DNA from: Desulfomicrobium escambiense DSM 10707
GTDB lineage: Bacteria; Desulfobacterota; Desulfovibrionia; Desulfovibrionales; Desulfomicrobiaceae
Assembly: GCF_000428825.1 (NCBI RefSeq)
Contig: NZ_AUAR01000003.1
Span: forward strand, 62,001 to 126,000
DNA length: 64,000 bases
Direction: 5' to 3'
Shown: positions 55,885 through 63,882 of the stretch, piece by piece
Layout of the letters: the number at the start of each line of letters is the position of its first letter
Position numbering within the stretch: position 1 is the stretch's first letter
The notes under the pieces: model-generated
Databases searched by the model: none
Told to the model about the DNA's origin: nothing
Seen by the model: the letters and a program-made list of their open reading frames with translations, nothing else
Position numbers and translations under genes: made by a program

Positions 55885-57363
55885 GTGCACAACATGCCGA
55901 CACATCCCGTACTGCAACACCGATGGGCGGTGCGGGATGGCCGCGAGGGAAAGGCCCTTGTCTACTATGGGCTGCGCAATCCTCCCTATCATCACGAAAC
56001 GGTCTTGGTCGTGCCGGACGCTTTGGGCGACGCCCTGACAGGACTTGACGGTACAAAAACTCTGGACAGCCTACCGGGAATCGTGCGCGAGAGCGACGAA
56101 TTCCGCTACCTGCTCACGCAGGGGATCGTGGTGGATAAAACGGACCAGCGACAACCATCCACGGCCGAGCGCAAACGGGTCTGCACCCGCTGCGTAACCG
56201 ACGACCATCTCCTGCCAGGGCTGGAATTCGATGCCCGCGGCGTATGCGCCTTCTGCCAGTGCTATGAACAGGCCGAACGGGAAGGGGGGACCGCCGGACC
56301 TCGCAACGCGGTGGATGAGGAGACGTTGCTGTCCATCGCCGCCAAGAACAAGGACTCCCGTTTCGACGTCATGGTCCTTTGCACCGGAGGCAAGGATTCC
56401 ACCTATCTGCTCTGGTATCTGGCCAAAAAGCTTGGGCTGCGCGTTTTGGCCGCATCCTGGAACATGCCCTACACCAACGACACCTGCCGCAGAAACATCC
56501 GCCGCGCCCTTGAACTGCTGCCGGATGTCGAACTGGTGGAACGGACCCTGCCCGCAAACGCCATCCGTGACGCCATGCGCTCCCAGTTCGGCCACGTGGG
56601 GGTACCGTGCCTTTGCCCGACCGTGGCCCACATCCTCTTTTTCCCTCTTGCCGCCGAAGAACGGATTCCGATGGTCATGCAGGGCGTCGAAGAAGTCCAA
56701 CTGGCGGTCATGAGCTACGTCATGCGCAACCTGCAAAACGAAAACGGGCAGTCCAGTCCAACTCTGTCCATTCGCGAGCAGACCCTGCAGTTCCTGGAGA
56801 TGGTGGCAAACACTCCCGAACCAACCGCGCCTTTTTCCCTGACTGCGGATTTTCTCCACTATCAGCGCGCTATCCGAAACAGCCTCGGCTCGATTTACGC
56901 TCCCCTTGATCGCCTGCTCACGCGGGCCCGGCAGGACGAATCCGCTTTTGTGCCGCAATTCCTCCGTTTAAAGACAAATGCACTGTATGGTTCATGGAGC
57001 GAGGTGGCCGCGCTCATGCACAAGGAAATGGACTGGGAAATGCCTCCGGGACAGAAAGGATTGCTGCATACCAGCTGCCGCATCGAAAAAGTCAAGGACT
57101 ATTGCCAATTCATGCGTTTTCAGAACATGCGCACCACCTCGTTCCCGCAATCCATCGTGGAAGTTGGCGCAGGGGTCTATTTCGGCCTGCTCTCCCGCGA
57201 GGAGGCGCTGGGCGAGTTAAAGGAACTCGGCTACTGTCGTGAACCCCAGGTGATGACCGAACTGCTCGATGATCTGGGCATGACCGATGACGATCGTCAC
57301 AATCATGGGGAAACCGTTTTCTCCCTCTGCAACTGCGTAGCGGGCCTTCGGAGTAAAGTATGA
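55885..57363 (+). CDS. PP-loop ATPase, N-acetyl sugar amidotransferase-like (WbpG/PseA-type)
   Basis: A 492-residue protein. The GTG at 55885 with GAGG 5 nt upstream is the likely start (an ATG at 55894 is alternative). From about residue 100 it has the amidotransferase signature CTRCVTDDHLLPGLEFDARG VCAFCQCY, with a four-cysteine knuckle. The PP-loop MVLCTGGKDSTYLLWYLAKK LGLRVL follows, which binds ATP and adenylates a substrate. WbpG/PseA relatives install an amidine on surface sugars, but those lack the ~95-residue N-domain here (ALTGLDGTKTLDSLPGIVRE, LLTQGIVVDKTD), which resembles PqqD-like winged helices. The stop overlaps the ThiF gene by 4 bp. The substrate is unknown. Confidence 0.75.
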   Translation: MHNMPTHPVLQHRWAVRDGREGKALVYYGLRNPPYHHETVLVVPDALGDALTGLDGTKTLDSLPGIVRESDEFRYLLTQGIVVDKTDQRQPSTAERKRVCTRCVTDDHLLPGLEFDARGVCAFCQCYEQAEREGGTAGPRNAVDEETLLSIAAKNKDSRFDVMVLCTGGKDSTYLLWYLAKKLGLRVLAASWNMPYTNDTCRRNIRRALELLPDVELVERTLPANAIRDAMRSQFGHVGVPCLCPTVAHILFFPLAAEERIPMVMQGVEEVQLAVMSYVMRNLQNENGQSSPTLSIREQTLQFLEMVANTPEPTAPFSLTADFLHYQRAIRNSLGSIYAPLDRLLTRARQDESAFVPQFLRLKTNALYGSWSEVAALMHKEMDWEMPPGQKGLLHTSCRIEKVKDYCQFMRFQNMRTTSFPQSIVEVGAGVYFGLLSREEALGELKELGYCREPQVMTELLDDLGMTDDDRHNHGETVFSLCNCVAGLRSKV

Positions 57364-58163
57364 CCGCGGAATTTTTAAACCGGGCCGAACCCATTTTTAC
57401 CGAGGCGGGCTTGGAAATCCTGCGGAACAAAGTTGTCGCCATCGCCGGCCTGGGCGGCGTGGGGGGCGGCGCATTCCTGGCGCTGGTCCGCTGCGGGGTG
57501 ACCCGCTTCAGGTTGGCGGAAAACGGCGTGTTCGACCCGCCGGACATGAATCGACAGGCCGGAGCCTTTGGCCAGACCCTCGGATGTTTCAAGCTCGATG
57601 TGTACGTGGAGCTGGCCCGATCCATCAACCCCAGCCTGGAACTGGAATGCTTTCCGGAAGGAATCACCGGAGGCAACCTCGACACATTCCTGGCCGGCGC
57701 CGACGTGTATGTCGGCGTCATCGACGTGGAAAAAGGCTCTGACGTCAAGGCGATGACCCCGCCTCTGCTGCACAAGCACGGTCTGCCCATGTTTACTTGC
57801 GGGGCCATCGGCTTTGGCGCGCTGCTGGTAGGCCACGAGCCGGGCGGCATGATGCCGGAAACCTTCTGGCAGCTCGTACAGGAACAGTCCAACGGCAGCC
57901 AGGGTTTGCTGCCGCCTTTTTTGGGACGCCTGTTCAACCGTTCGGTCATGGATCGCATCGCCGAGGGCAACGCGTCCGGCATTGTCCCCACAACGGCCAT
58001 CGGAGGATTGGCGGCGAACACCCTGCTGGCCTGCGAGGTCCTCGTCTGTCTGCTGCGGGGAACCGGCCTTGTAGACCGCGAACCGGTGTTTGCCCCGCAG
58101 TTTACCATGGTGGATTTCCTCAACCAAAAACTGGTCGTGGGCGATGTGCGGCCAGGAGCATGA
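57360..58163 (+). CDS. ThiF/MoeB/E1-like adenylyltransferase
   Basis: A 267-residue soluble protein of the ThiF superfamily. The nucleotide loop VVAIAGLGGVGGGAFLALVR CGV and the downstream NRQ motif in DPPDMNRQAGAFGQTLG supply the ATP-binding and adenylation residues of E1-like enzymes. The zinc-binding CxxC pairs of MoeB/ThiF and an obvious catalytic cysteine loop are absent, placing it in a divergent branch. Its ATG overlaps the PP-loop stop (ATGA), so the two enzymes are co-translated and probably act in one pathway, perhaps activating a carboxylate or carrier-protein C-terminus. No small carrier protein is encoded nearby. Confidence 0.82.
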   Translation: MTAEFLNRAEPIFTEAGLEILRNKVVAIAGLGGVGGGAFLALVRCGVTRFRLAENGVFDPPDMNRQAGAFGQTLGCFKLDVYVELARSINPSLELECFPEGITGGNLDTFLAGADVYVGVIDVEKGSDVKAMTPPLLHKHGLPMFTCGAIGFGALLVGHEPGGMMPETFWQLVQEQSNGSQGLLPPFLGRLFNRSVMDRIAEGNASGIVPTTAIGGLAANTLLACEVLVCLLRGTGLVDREPVFAPQFTMVDFLNQKLVVGDVRPGA

Positions 58164-58220
58164 CGCCGGCACCTTCTCGTGCCGGGACAACGGATTCCGC
58201 TGGGAGCCAAGGAGGTGCAT

Positions 58221-59258
58221 GTGGGTCGCGAGGAGCTGATCCGAAATCTGCGCGAGTCGCACCGGATGATCGAACCCGGCCAGGACGTCACGATAGATTT
58301 TTTCCGTCCCGAGGACGCCCAGGGAGTGGCGCTGGCGTACTATGACACATATGGCGACACATTTCCGCTGGAACATGTCTACAACCCCGAGGAAATCACC
58401 CGCCGTAACGCCACGGACGACCACCACACCGTGGTCGCCCGGACACCGCGAGGAGAGATTGTCGGGCTGTTCGGGATATTTCGCCACGCCCCGAATCCCG
58501 GCGTATACGAAGCCGGGCAGCTTATGGTGCTGAAAAGTTATCGCAATAGGCACATCAGCACGCAATTCAACGCAATGGCCCTCGACACCCTGCCCAGGAA
58601 GCTGCGAATACCCGTGATCTTCCTGGAGGCAGTGAGCAACCATGTGATCTCCCAACGTTTCGCCCAAGACAGGGGCTTGGTGTTCACCGGACTCGAAGTA
58701 GAATGCCTGCCGGCCAAGGCCAACGGCGCATCGCGGAACATCTCGCTTTTCCCGATGTTCAAGGCGTTTGAAAACGCCGCCTGCGAGACGCACCTACCCG
58801 AAGCATACCACGCGTTGTGCACGGCATTGTATGCGGAGTTGGGCCTCCCCCGCACATTCGCGCCGTCGGTGGCTCTTGCGGGAGCCACGCTGGCGACTCC
58901 TTTTTGTCTCCCGGAGAGCGGCTTGCTGCGCCTGACGGTAACCCGGGCCGGCAGTGATTTTGACGAAGCCGTTCGCGCAGCAGAGGCCATCATCGATCCT
59001 CGCGGCGTGGTCCAGATCTTCGTGAACCTTGGCGACGCAGCCGCTCCCCAGGCTGTGAACGTTCTGCGACGTCGGGGGTATTTCCTTGGCGGACTGCTGC
59101 CGTACTGGTTCGGCTCAGACGGCCTGATCATGCAGAAAATCGGACAGGAACCTGACTGGGATACCATCCAATGCGCTGACCGCAACGCCACCGCCATGCG
59201 CGACATGGTCCGCAAGGATTACGAACGCGCTCAATGCCGGTGCCCCAGACAGGCCTGA
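58221..59258 (+). CDS. GNAT-like acyltransferase
   Basis: A 345-residue protein. GGAGG with a 5-nt gap supports the GTG at 58221 over the longer frame from 58179. The N-terminal half reads like an acetyltransferase (DVTIDFFRPEDAQGVALAYY, HHTVVARTPRGEIVGLFGIF, EAGQLMVLKSYRNRHISTQF). LMVLKSYRNRHI corresponds to the acetyl-CoA-binding strand/loop of the GNAT fold. The C-terminal half (about 200-345, GSDFDEAVRAAEAIIDPRGV, RRRGYFLGGLLPYWFGSDGL) may be a second degenerate GNAT-like domain. It lies 57 bp after the ThiF gene and probably completes the three-gene cassette. The substrate is unknown. Confidence 0.65.
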   Translation: MGREELIRNLRESHRMIEPGQDVTIDFFRPEDAQGVALAYYDTYGDTFPLEHVYNPEEITRRNATDDHHTVVARTPRGEIVGLFGIFRHAPNPGVYEAGQLMVLKSYRNRHISTQFNAMALDTLPRKLRIPVIFLEAVSNHVISQRFAQDRGLVFTGLEVECLPAKANGASRNISLFPMFKAFENAACETHLPEAYHALCTALYAELGLPRTFAPSVALAGATLATPFCLPESGLLRLTVTRAGSDFDEAVRAAEAIIDPRGVVQIFVNLGDAAAPQAVNVLRRRGYFLGGLLPYWFGSDGLIMQKIGQEPDWDTIQCADRNATAMRDMVRKDYERAQCRCPRQA

Positions 59259-59321
59259 CCTACGGATAGGCAAGAGTTTGTGAATCATCCATCCTTCCAT
59301 CACTGCAGGGAGAGATTCCAG

Positions 59322-59720
59322 ATGAAACGATTCGTCCTGATCACAGCGTTGTTTGCGTTCAGCCTGCTCGGGACTCATACTCCGGCTGGCGCGACAGGGA
59401 ATTTCAACCAGTTCATCGGATTTGGCGACAGCACACTGGACAGCGGGTATTTCCGGTATGCTTCATCGGGCAATCCGGCCGTGGATGCAGCACTTCTCTC
59501 CGCCATTGCGGCAGGAGCCCAGGGCGGATTCGCCGGGCCAGGGGTGATGACCTCCACCATGTTGGCCGGACGGTTTGGCTTGGACGCGGAGCCAATCAGC
59601 GCCGGTGGGAGCAATTACGCCAACGGGGCCACCTATACGGCGCCCCTGCGCTCCTCCGAAGGCGTCGCGTATGCTTCCGGCAGAATGTCAATTTTTGAAG
59701 ACATCCCTCTTTGCCATTGA
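59322..59720 (+). pseudogene. truncated SGNH/GDSL esterase (autotransporter-type N-terminus)
   Basis: A signal peptide (MKRFVLITALFAFSLLGTHT, Ala-rich cleavage site) is followed by FNQFIGFGDSTLDSGYFRYA, where FGDS is block I of the SGNH/GDSL hydrolase family with its nucleophile serine. A later SAGGSNYANGATY recalls block II/III. Full-length outer-membrane esterases of this type run to 400-650 residues with a C-terminal beta-barrel. Here the frame stops after 132 residues, without the catalytic Asp/His block V or barrel. The 3' part was presumably lost at the island's right border. Confidence 0.7.
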
Positions 59721-59910
59721 ACGAGAGTAGAGCGTTCCTGGGCTCTTCGCCGTTCAAAAAGGATCCCCTGGCGAACAGCAAAAAAACGGCTTTCAAGTCC
59801 ACACAAAAACCACACGTCCACAGGACTTTGGGGCGTTTTAGGACTCAAGGGTTTTTATTTTTTCAAAGTATTTGAAAGGATTATGAGAATCTGTTTCATC
59901 GGCTTGGCTT

Positions 59911-59954
59911 CTTTCACGCCGATAACAGGGGTTCAAATCCCCTTGGGGACGCCA
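59911..59954 (+). repeat. 44-bp direct repeat of tRNA-Glu 3' end (right attachment site)
   Basis: Identical to 55416-55459 (and 55256-55299), from CTTTCACGCC in the anticodon loop to the CCA end. There is no tRNA 5' half in front of it, so it is not a gene. It marks the right border of the island. Confidence 0.9.
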
Positions 59955-59967
59955 TCTTTTCTCTCGC

Positions 59968-59996
59968 AGGCCCCGGGCTACCGCCCGGGGCCTTTT
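59968..59996 (+). terminator. terminator beyond right attachment site
   Basis: A perfect 11-bp stem AGGCCCCGGGC / GCCCGGGGCCT with loop TACC, followed by TTT. Its distance from the tRNA-like repeat (14 nt) and orientation suggest it was the native terminator of the tRNA cluster before the insertion. Confidence 0.88.
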
Positions 59997-60142
59997 GCGT
60001 TCTCCGCCCGCCCCGAACCCTTCCCGACAGGCAGCGTCCGAAATCCCGGCAACTTTTGACGCGTACCGTCAAATTGTTTATCGTCGTCAGTGCCGGCGCA
60101 CCTGTCGCTGCCAGACCCGGACTTCAAACACGGAGAACAACC

Positions 60143-61207
60143 ATGGACCCAACCCGGCTCATTCCCCAATCCCTCCCCATCCCCGTGGAGTGGGGATGGT
60201 TCTACCTCTTCCAGGTATCGACCTTCATCCTCCACATCCTGGTCATGAACGTCATGCTCGGCGGGGCCATCATCGCCCTGGTCCACCATCTGCGCGGCAA
60301 GAAAGAAACGGAACCCCTGACCAGAACCATTTCCGTGAAACTGCCCTTCACCGTCGCCTTCGCCGTCAACTTCGGCGTGGCGCCGCTGCTCTTCATGCAG
60401 GTCCTCTACGGCCAGTTCCTGTACACGAGCAGCGTGCTCATGGCCGTCTACTGGCTGGCCGTCGTCGGACTGGTCATCGCCGCGTACGGGAGCGCCTACA
60501 TCTACAACTTCCGCTATGCATCGCTGGGCGGACTGAAGACGGTGTTCATCGGCCTGACGGCGCTGAGCCTGTTGGTCACGGGCTTCATTTTCACAAACAA
60601 CATGACGCTCATGCTGAACCCCGAGAGCTGGACGGCGTACTTCGACAACCCCGGAGGGACGATCCTCAACCTTTCGGACCCGACGGTGCTGCCGCGCTAC
60701 CTGCACATCGTAGCCTCGTCCACGGCCCTGGGCGGGCTGGCCCTGGCCCTGCTGTACCAGCGCCGCAAGGACGACCCGCAGGCCGGCCGCTGGGTGCGGC
60801 ACGGCATGAACTGGTACGCGTTCTCGACGGTGGCCCAGATGGCCCTGGGCCTGTGGTTCCTCACGTCCCTGCCCCAGCGCGTCTCGCACCTTCTGCTGGG
60901 CGGGTCCCTGCCCCACACCCTCATCTTCGCGGCGGGAGCGATTCTCGGGATCTTCAGCATCAGCAACGCGCTGCGCTACAACGTCCGCACCACCGCCATC
61001 ATCTCCGTGACCACCATCTCCCTCATGGTCTACCTGCGCGACATGGTCCGGGACGCCTACCTGAGCCCCTACTTTCAGGTCAGCGACCGCGTCGTGACCG
61101 GAGAATACTCGCCCTTCATCCTCTTCGTCCTGACCCTGGCGGCCGGGCTCGTCATCATCGCCTGGATGCTCAAGACGGCGTCCACCGACACGGAGGTGCG
61201 CTCATGA
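60143..61207 (+). CDS. cytochrome-bd-like (CydA-type) membrane subunit
   Basis: A 354-residue polytopic inner-membrane protein with about nine hydrophobic segments, starting at the ATG preceded by CGGAG. Segments such as VEWGWFYLFQVSTFILHILV MNVMLGG, LPFTVAFAVNFGVAPLLFMQ VLYGQF and LPRYLHIVASSTALGGLALA have well-placed histidines and the general layout of the cytochrome bd subunit I family. They do not match canonical CydA or CydB closely. The gene is coupled to the next by ATGA. The pair looks like a CydA/CydA'-type heterodimer that would oxidise or reduce quinone in the membrane. Which hemes it binds cannot be read from sequence alone. Confidence 0.7.
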   Translation: MDPTRLIPQSLPIPVEWGWFYLFQVSTFILHILVMNVMLGGAIIALVHHLRGKKETEPLTRTISVKLPFTVAFAVNFGVAPLLFMQVLYGQFLYTSSVLMAVYWLAVVGLVIAAYGSAYIYNFRYASLGGLKTVFIGLTALSLLVTGFIFTNNMTLMLNPESWTAYFDNPGGTILNLSDPTVLPRYLHIVASSTALGGLALALLYQRRKDDPQAGRWVRHGMNWYAFSTVAQMALGLWFLTSLPQRVSHLLLGGSLPHTLIFAAGAILGIFSISNALRYNVRTTAIISVTTISLMVYLRDMVRDAYLSPYFQVSDRVVTGEYSPFILFVLTLAAGLVIIAWMLKTASTDTEVRS

Positions 61208-63837
61208 ACTTTCCGATCTGGGACCTCCAATGGGCCGGCGGCGGCCTGCTCATCGCCATGATTTCCGTCTTCCACGTCTACATCGCACATTTCGCCGTGG
61301 GCGGCGGCCTTTTCCTCGTGCTCACGGAACTGCTGGCCTACCGGCGACAGTCTCCGGAAATCCTGGCCTACGCCAAACGGCACACCAGGTTCTTCCTGCT
61401 CGTGACCATGGTCCTGGGCGGCATCACGGGCGTAGGGATCTGGTTCATCATTTCGCTGGTCGCACCGGCAGCCACGTCGAGCCTCATCCACACCTTCGTT
61501 TTCGGGTGGGCCATCGAGTGGGTCTTCTTCCTGGGCGAAATCGTGTCCCTGCTCATCTACTACTACACCTTCGGCAGGATGGGCAGACGCAACCACCTCG
61601 CCATGGGCTGGATCTATTTCTTCTTCGGATGGATGTCGCTCTTCATGATCAACGGCATCATCGGCTTCATGCTCACTCCCGGCGACTGGCCGGCCACAAG
61701 GAGCTTCTGGGACGGCTTCTTCAACCCGACCTTCTGGCCTGCCCTGGCCTTCAGGACCTTCATCGCCGTGATGTTCGCCGGGCTTTACGGCTTCGTCACT
61801 GCCACATGGGAGAAGGACGCCCCGACCCGCGAGGCCATGGTCCGCTACAGCGCCCTGTGGCTTCTCCTGCCTTTCGCCCTGCTGCTTCTGTCGGGCTGGT
61901 GGTACATCCAGGTCCTGCCCGCAGGCCCCAAGGCCATGATCCTCGGGGCCAACCCCGAAATCGTCCCCTTCCTTGAGGGTTTCGTCCAGATCTCGGCCAT
62001 CCTCTTCGTCGGCGGCCTGATCATGGCGATCAAGATGCCGGCCACTGTCAAACGGCCCATGGCCGTGGCCCTGCTCGTCGTCGGCCTCATGTACATGGGC
62101 TGCTTCGAGTGGATGCGCGAGGCCGGACGCCGCCCGTACCTCATCCACGGGCACATGTACTCCAACGCCATCCTGGCCGGGACCGAGGACGCCATCGCCG
62201 CGCAGGGCTTCCTGGCGACCTCGGGCTGGAACCGCTACCAGGAGGTCACCCCCGAGAACGCCGTGGAAGCCGGGCGGGAGATCTTCCGCGGCCAGTGCTC
62301 GTCCTGCCATTCCATCGGCGGCCCACTGAACGACATCAAGCCCCTGACGGCGGCATTCGACCAATTCGGCATGGAGTCCATGATCCGGGGCATGGGCACG
62401 GTCCACGCCTACATGCCGCGCTTCGCGGGCACGGCCCGGGAGCGGGAAGCCCTGGCGTCCTTCATCGTGCAGAAACTGAACAGCCGGACGCCCGCAGCCG
62501 ATCCTCCCGCGCCGCCAGCTTTGGCAGGGCCGGAAATTCCGCCCTTTGATGCGGAAAACGGGGAATATGTGCTGCTGGCGTGGTGCACGCTTGGCGAAAA
62601 GTGCATCTCGGACTGCGACGCGCATTTCTCCTTTCTCCCGCCCGGCAGCGTCCTGACGGCCCAACTCGTGCGTCGCGACCCGCGTCCGGAGATCGTGACC
62701 CAGGGCGTGAAGATCTCCTACATCCCGCCCGCGGGCTTCGAAAACCCGAGCAAGCACGTGGACTTCTGGAAATACGCGCCGTCGCTGGTCGGCAAGGAAC
62801 TCCCGGAAAACGTCAGCGCCAAGGGGCTCGGCCTGTCCGGGGACATGAAGCTCAACGAAAAGAACCTGACCTTCGTGGCCGACGGCATCCCTGTGCTGCC
62901 CTACACGGACGACGGCGGCGTCAACCCGTACCCCGTCTTCACCATCGAGGCCCGGGACGCCGCCAGCGGCGAACTCCTGGCCACGACCAGGGTCGTGGCG
63001 CCCGTGTCCACGGAGATCGGGTGCAAGCACTGCCACGGCGGCGAGTGGAGACGCGACGACGTCACGGGCATCTCCGCCGCGACCGCCTCGGACGTCCTGG
63101 CCCGCCACGACCGCCGGCACAAGACCGACCTCCAGGCCCAGGCCGCGAGCGGCCGGCCCGTGCTCTGCCAGAGCTGTCACCCCGACCCGCTGCTGAACGC
63201 CGCAGGCCGCCCGGAACTGCTCAACCTGCCGACGGCCATACACGGGTTTCACGCCAATTACATGACCGGCATGGAGGGGGCTCAGGCCTGCCGCGCCTGC
63301 CATCCGGAAAGCTTCACCCGTTGCGCCCGCGGCGTGCATGCCACGCAGGCCGGGCTGACCTGCGTCAACTGTCACGGCACCATGGAGGACCACGCCCTGT
63401 CCCTGCTCAAGGCCGAAAAAGAGGCGGGCAAGGCCAAGGCCGAACGGCTCATGCGGCACGTCAGGCCCAGACTCGTGGCCACGGTGGATGAAATCGTGCC
63501 GCGCCAACCCTGGAAGGACGAGCCCGAGTGCCTGACCTGCCACGTGGACTTCGCCCCCCCGCAGGGCGACCAGGCCTTCAACCAGTGGGTGCGCGGCCCC
63601 GAGGGGCTCTACCGTACCCGCACCGACGACGCGGGGCTGATGTGCGAGGCCTGCCACGGGCCGACCCACGCCGAATACCCGGCCGTGAACCCGTTCCACC
63701 CCGACCTCGACGCCATCCAGCCCCTGCAGTACCAGGGCGCGCCCGGCCCCATCGGCTCGGGAGGCAACTGCGCCGTGTGCCACACCGAGGAAATGCTGGA
63801 CGAGTTCCACCACCCCAACATCCTGGGCGGCAACTGA
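61204..63837 (+). CDS. CydA-like membrane domain fused to octaheme c-type cytochrome
   Basis: An 877-residue fusion. Residues 1-330 are membrane-embedded and CydA-like (FGWAIEWVFFLGEIVSLLIY YYTFGRM, with glutamates placed like E99/E107 of E. coli CydA; GWMSLFMINGIIGFMLTP). Residues 345-425 are a monoheme cytochrome c (CSSCH at 365). Residues 440-600 match a beta-rich domain found in multiheme cytochromes (EYVLLAWCTLGEKCISDCDA). Residues 600-877 carry seven CxxCH motifs at 607, 655, 696, 720, 776, 814 and 856. In all there are eight c-type hemes on the periplasmic side. It probably moves electrons between the quinone pool and periplasmic or extracellular carriers. The ATG overlaps the previous stop. 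Confidence 0.85.
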   Translation: MNFPIWDLQWAGGGLLIAMISVFHVYIAHFAVGGGLFLVLTELLAYRRQSPEILAYAKRHTRFFLLVTMVLGGITGVGIWFIISLVAPAATSSLIHTFVFGWAIEWVFFLGEIVSLLIYYYTFGRMGRRNHLAMGWIYFFFGWMSLFMINGIIGFMLTPGDWPATRSFWDGFFNPTFWPALAFRTFIAVMFAGLYGFVTATWEKDAPTREAMVRYSALWLLLPFALLLLSGWWYIQVLPAGPKAMILGANPEIVPFLEGFVQISAILFVGGLIMAIKMPATVKRPMAVALLVVGLMYMGCFEWMREAGRRPYLIHGHMYSNAILAGTEDAIAAQGFLATSGWNRYQEVTPENAVEAGREIFRGQCSSCHSIGGPLNDIKPLTAAFDQFGMESMIRGMGTVHAYMPRFAGTAREREALASFIVQKLNSRTPAADPPAPPALAGPEIPPFDAENGEYVLLAWCTLGEKCISDCDAHFSFLPPGSVLTAQLVRRDPRPEIVTQGVKISYIPPAGFENPSKHVDFWKYAPSLVGKELPENVSAKGLGLSGDMKLNEKNLTFVADGIPVLPYTDDGGVNPYPVFTIEARDAASGELLATTRVVAPVSTEIGCKHCHGGEWRRDDVTGISAATASDVLARHDRRHKTDLQAQAASGRPVLCQSCHPDPLLNAAGRPELLNLPTAIHGFHANYMTGMEGAQACRACHPESFTRCARGVHATQAGLTCVNCHGTMEDHALSLLKAEKEAGKAKAERLMRHVRPRLVATVDEIVPRQPWKDEPECLTCHVDFAPPQGDQAFNQWVRGPEGLYRTRTDDAGLMCEACHGPTHAEYPAVNPFHPDLDAIQPLQYQGAPGPIGSGGNCAVCHTEEMLDEFHHPNILGGN

Positions 63838-63843
63838 TGAACC

Positions 63844-63882
63844 CGTCTGCCCGGACCGGACACGGTCCGGGCAGACGCCTTT
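63844..63882 (+). terminator. terminator of cytochrome operon
   Basis: A perfect 14-bp stem CGTCTGCCCGGACC / GGTCCGGGCAGACG with a 6-nt loop is followed by CCTTTCC. It begins 7 nt after the stop codon. Nothing further is recognisable to the window end. Confidence 0.85.

Larger units (their letters stand above)
55460..59954. mobile_element. probable 4.5-kb genomic island at tRNA-Glu
   Basis: The segment is bounded on the left by an intact tRNA-Glu(UUC) and on the right by an exact 44-bp repeat of that tRNA's 3' end. Just beyond the right repeat is a strong terminator in tRNA orientation, the expected original end of the tRNA transcript. Inside lie three co-oriented biosynthetic-type genes and a truncated SGNH gene. 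No integrase, excisionase or transposase is visible, so it is either a decayed island or one mobilised in trans. The codon usage appears less extreme in GC than the dcw genes, but this was not measured. Confidence 0.7.

Noticed and set aside
59995-61203. A longer N-terminus for the multiheme protein, making 1280 residues
   Set aside because: The extra 400 residues are the out-of-frame shadow of the CydA-like gene. The true start is the ATG at 61204 overlapping its stop.
60143-63837. Calling the pair a standard cytochrome bd oxidase (cydAB)
   Set aside because: Neither protein matches CydB, and the second carries eight CxxCH motifs. Only a CydA-like relationship is supported.
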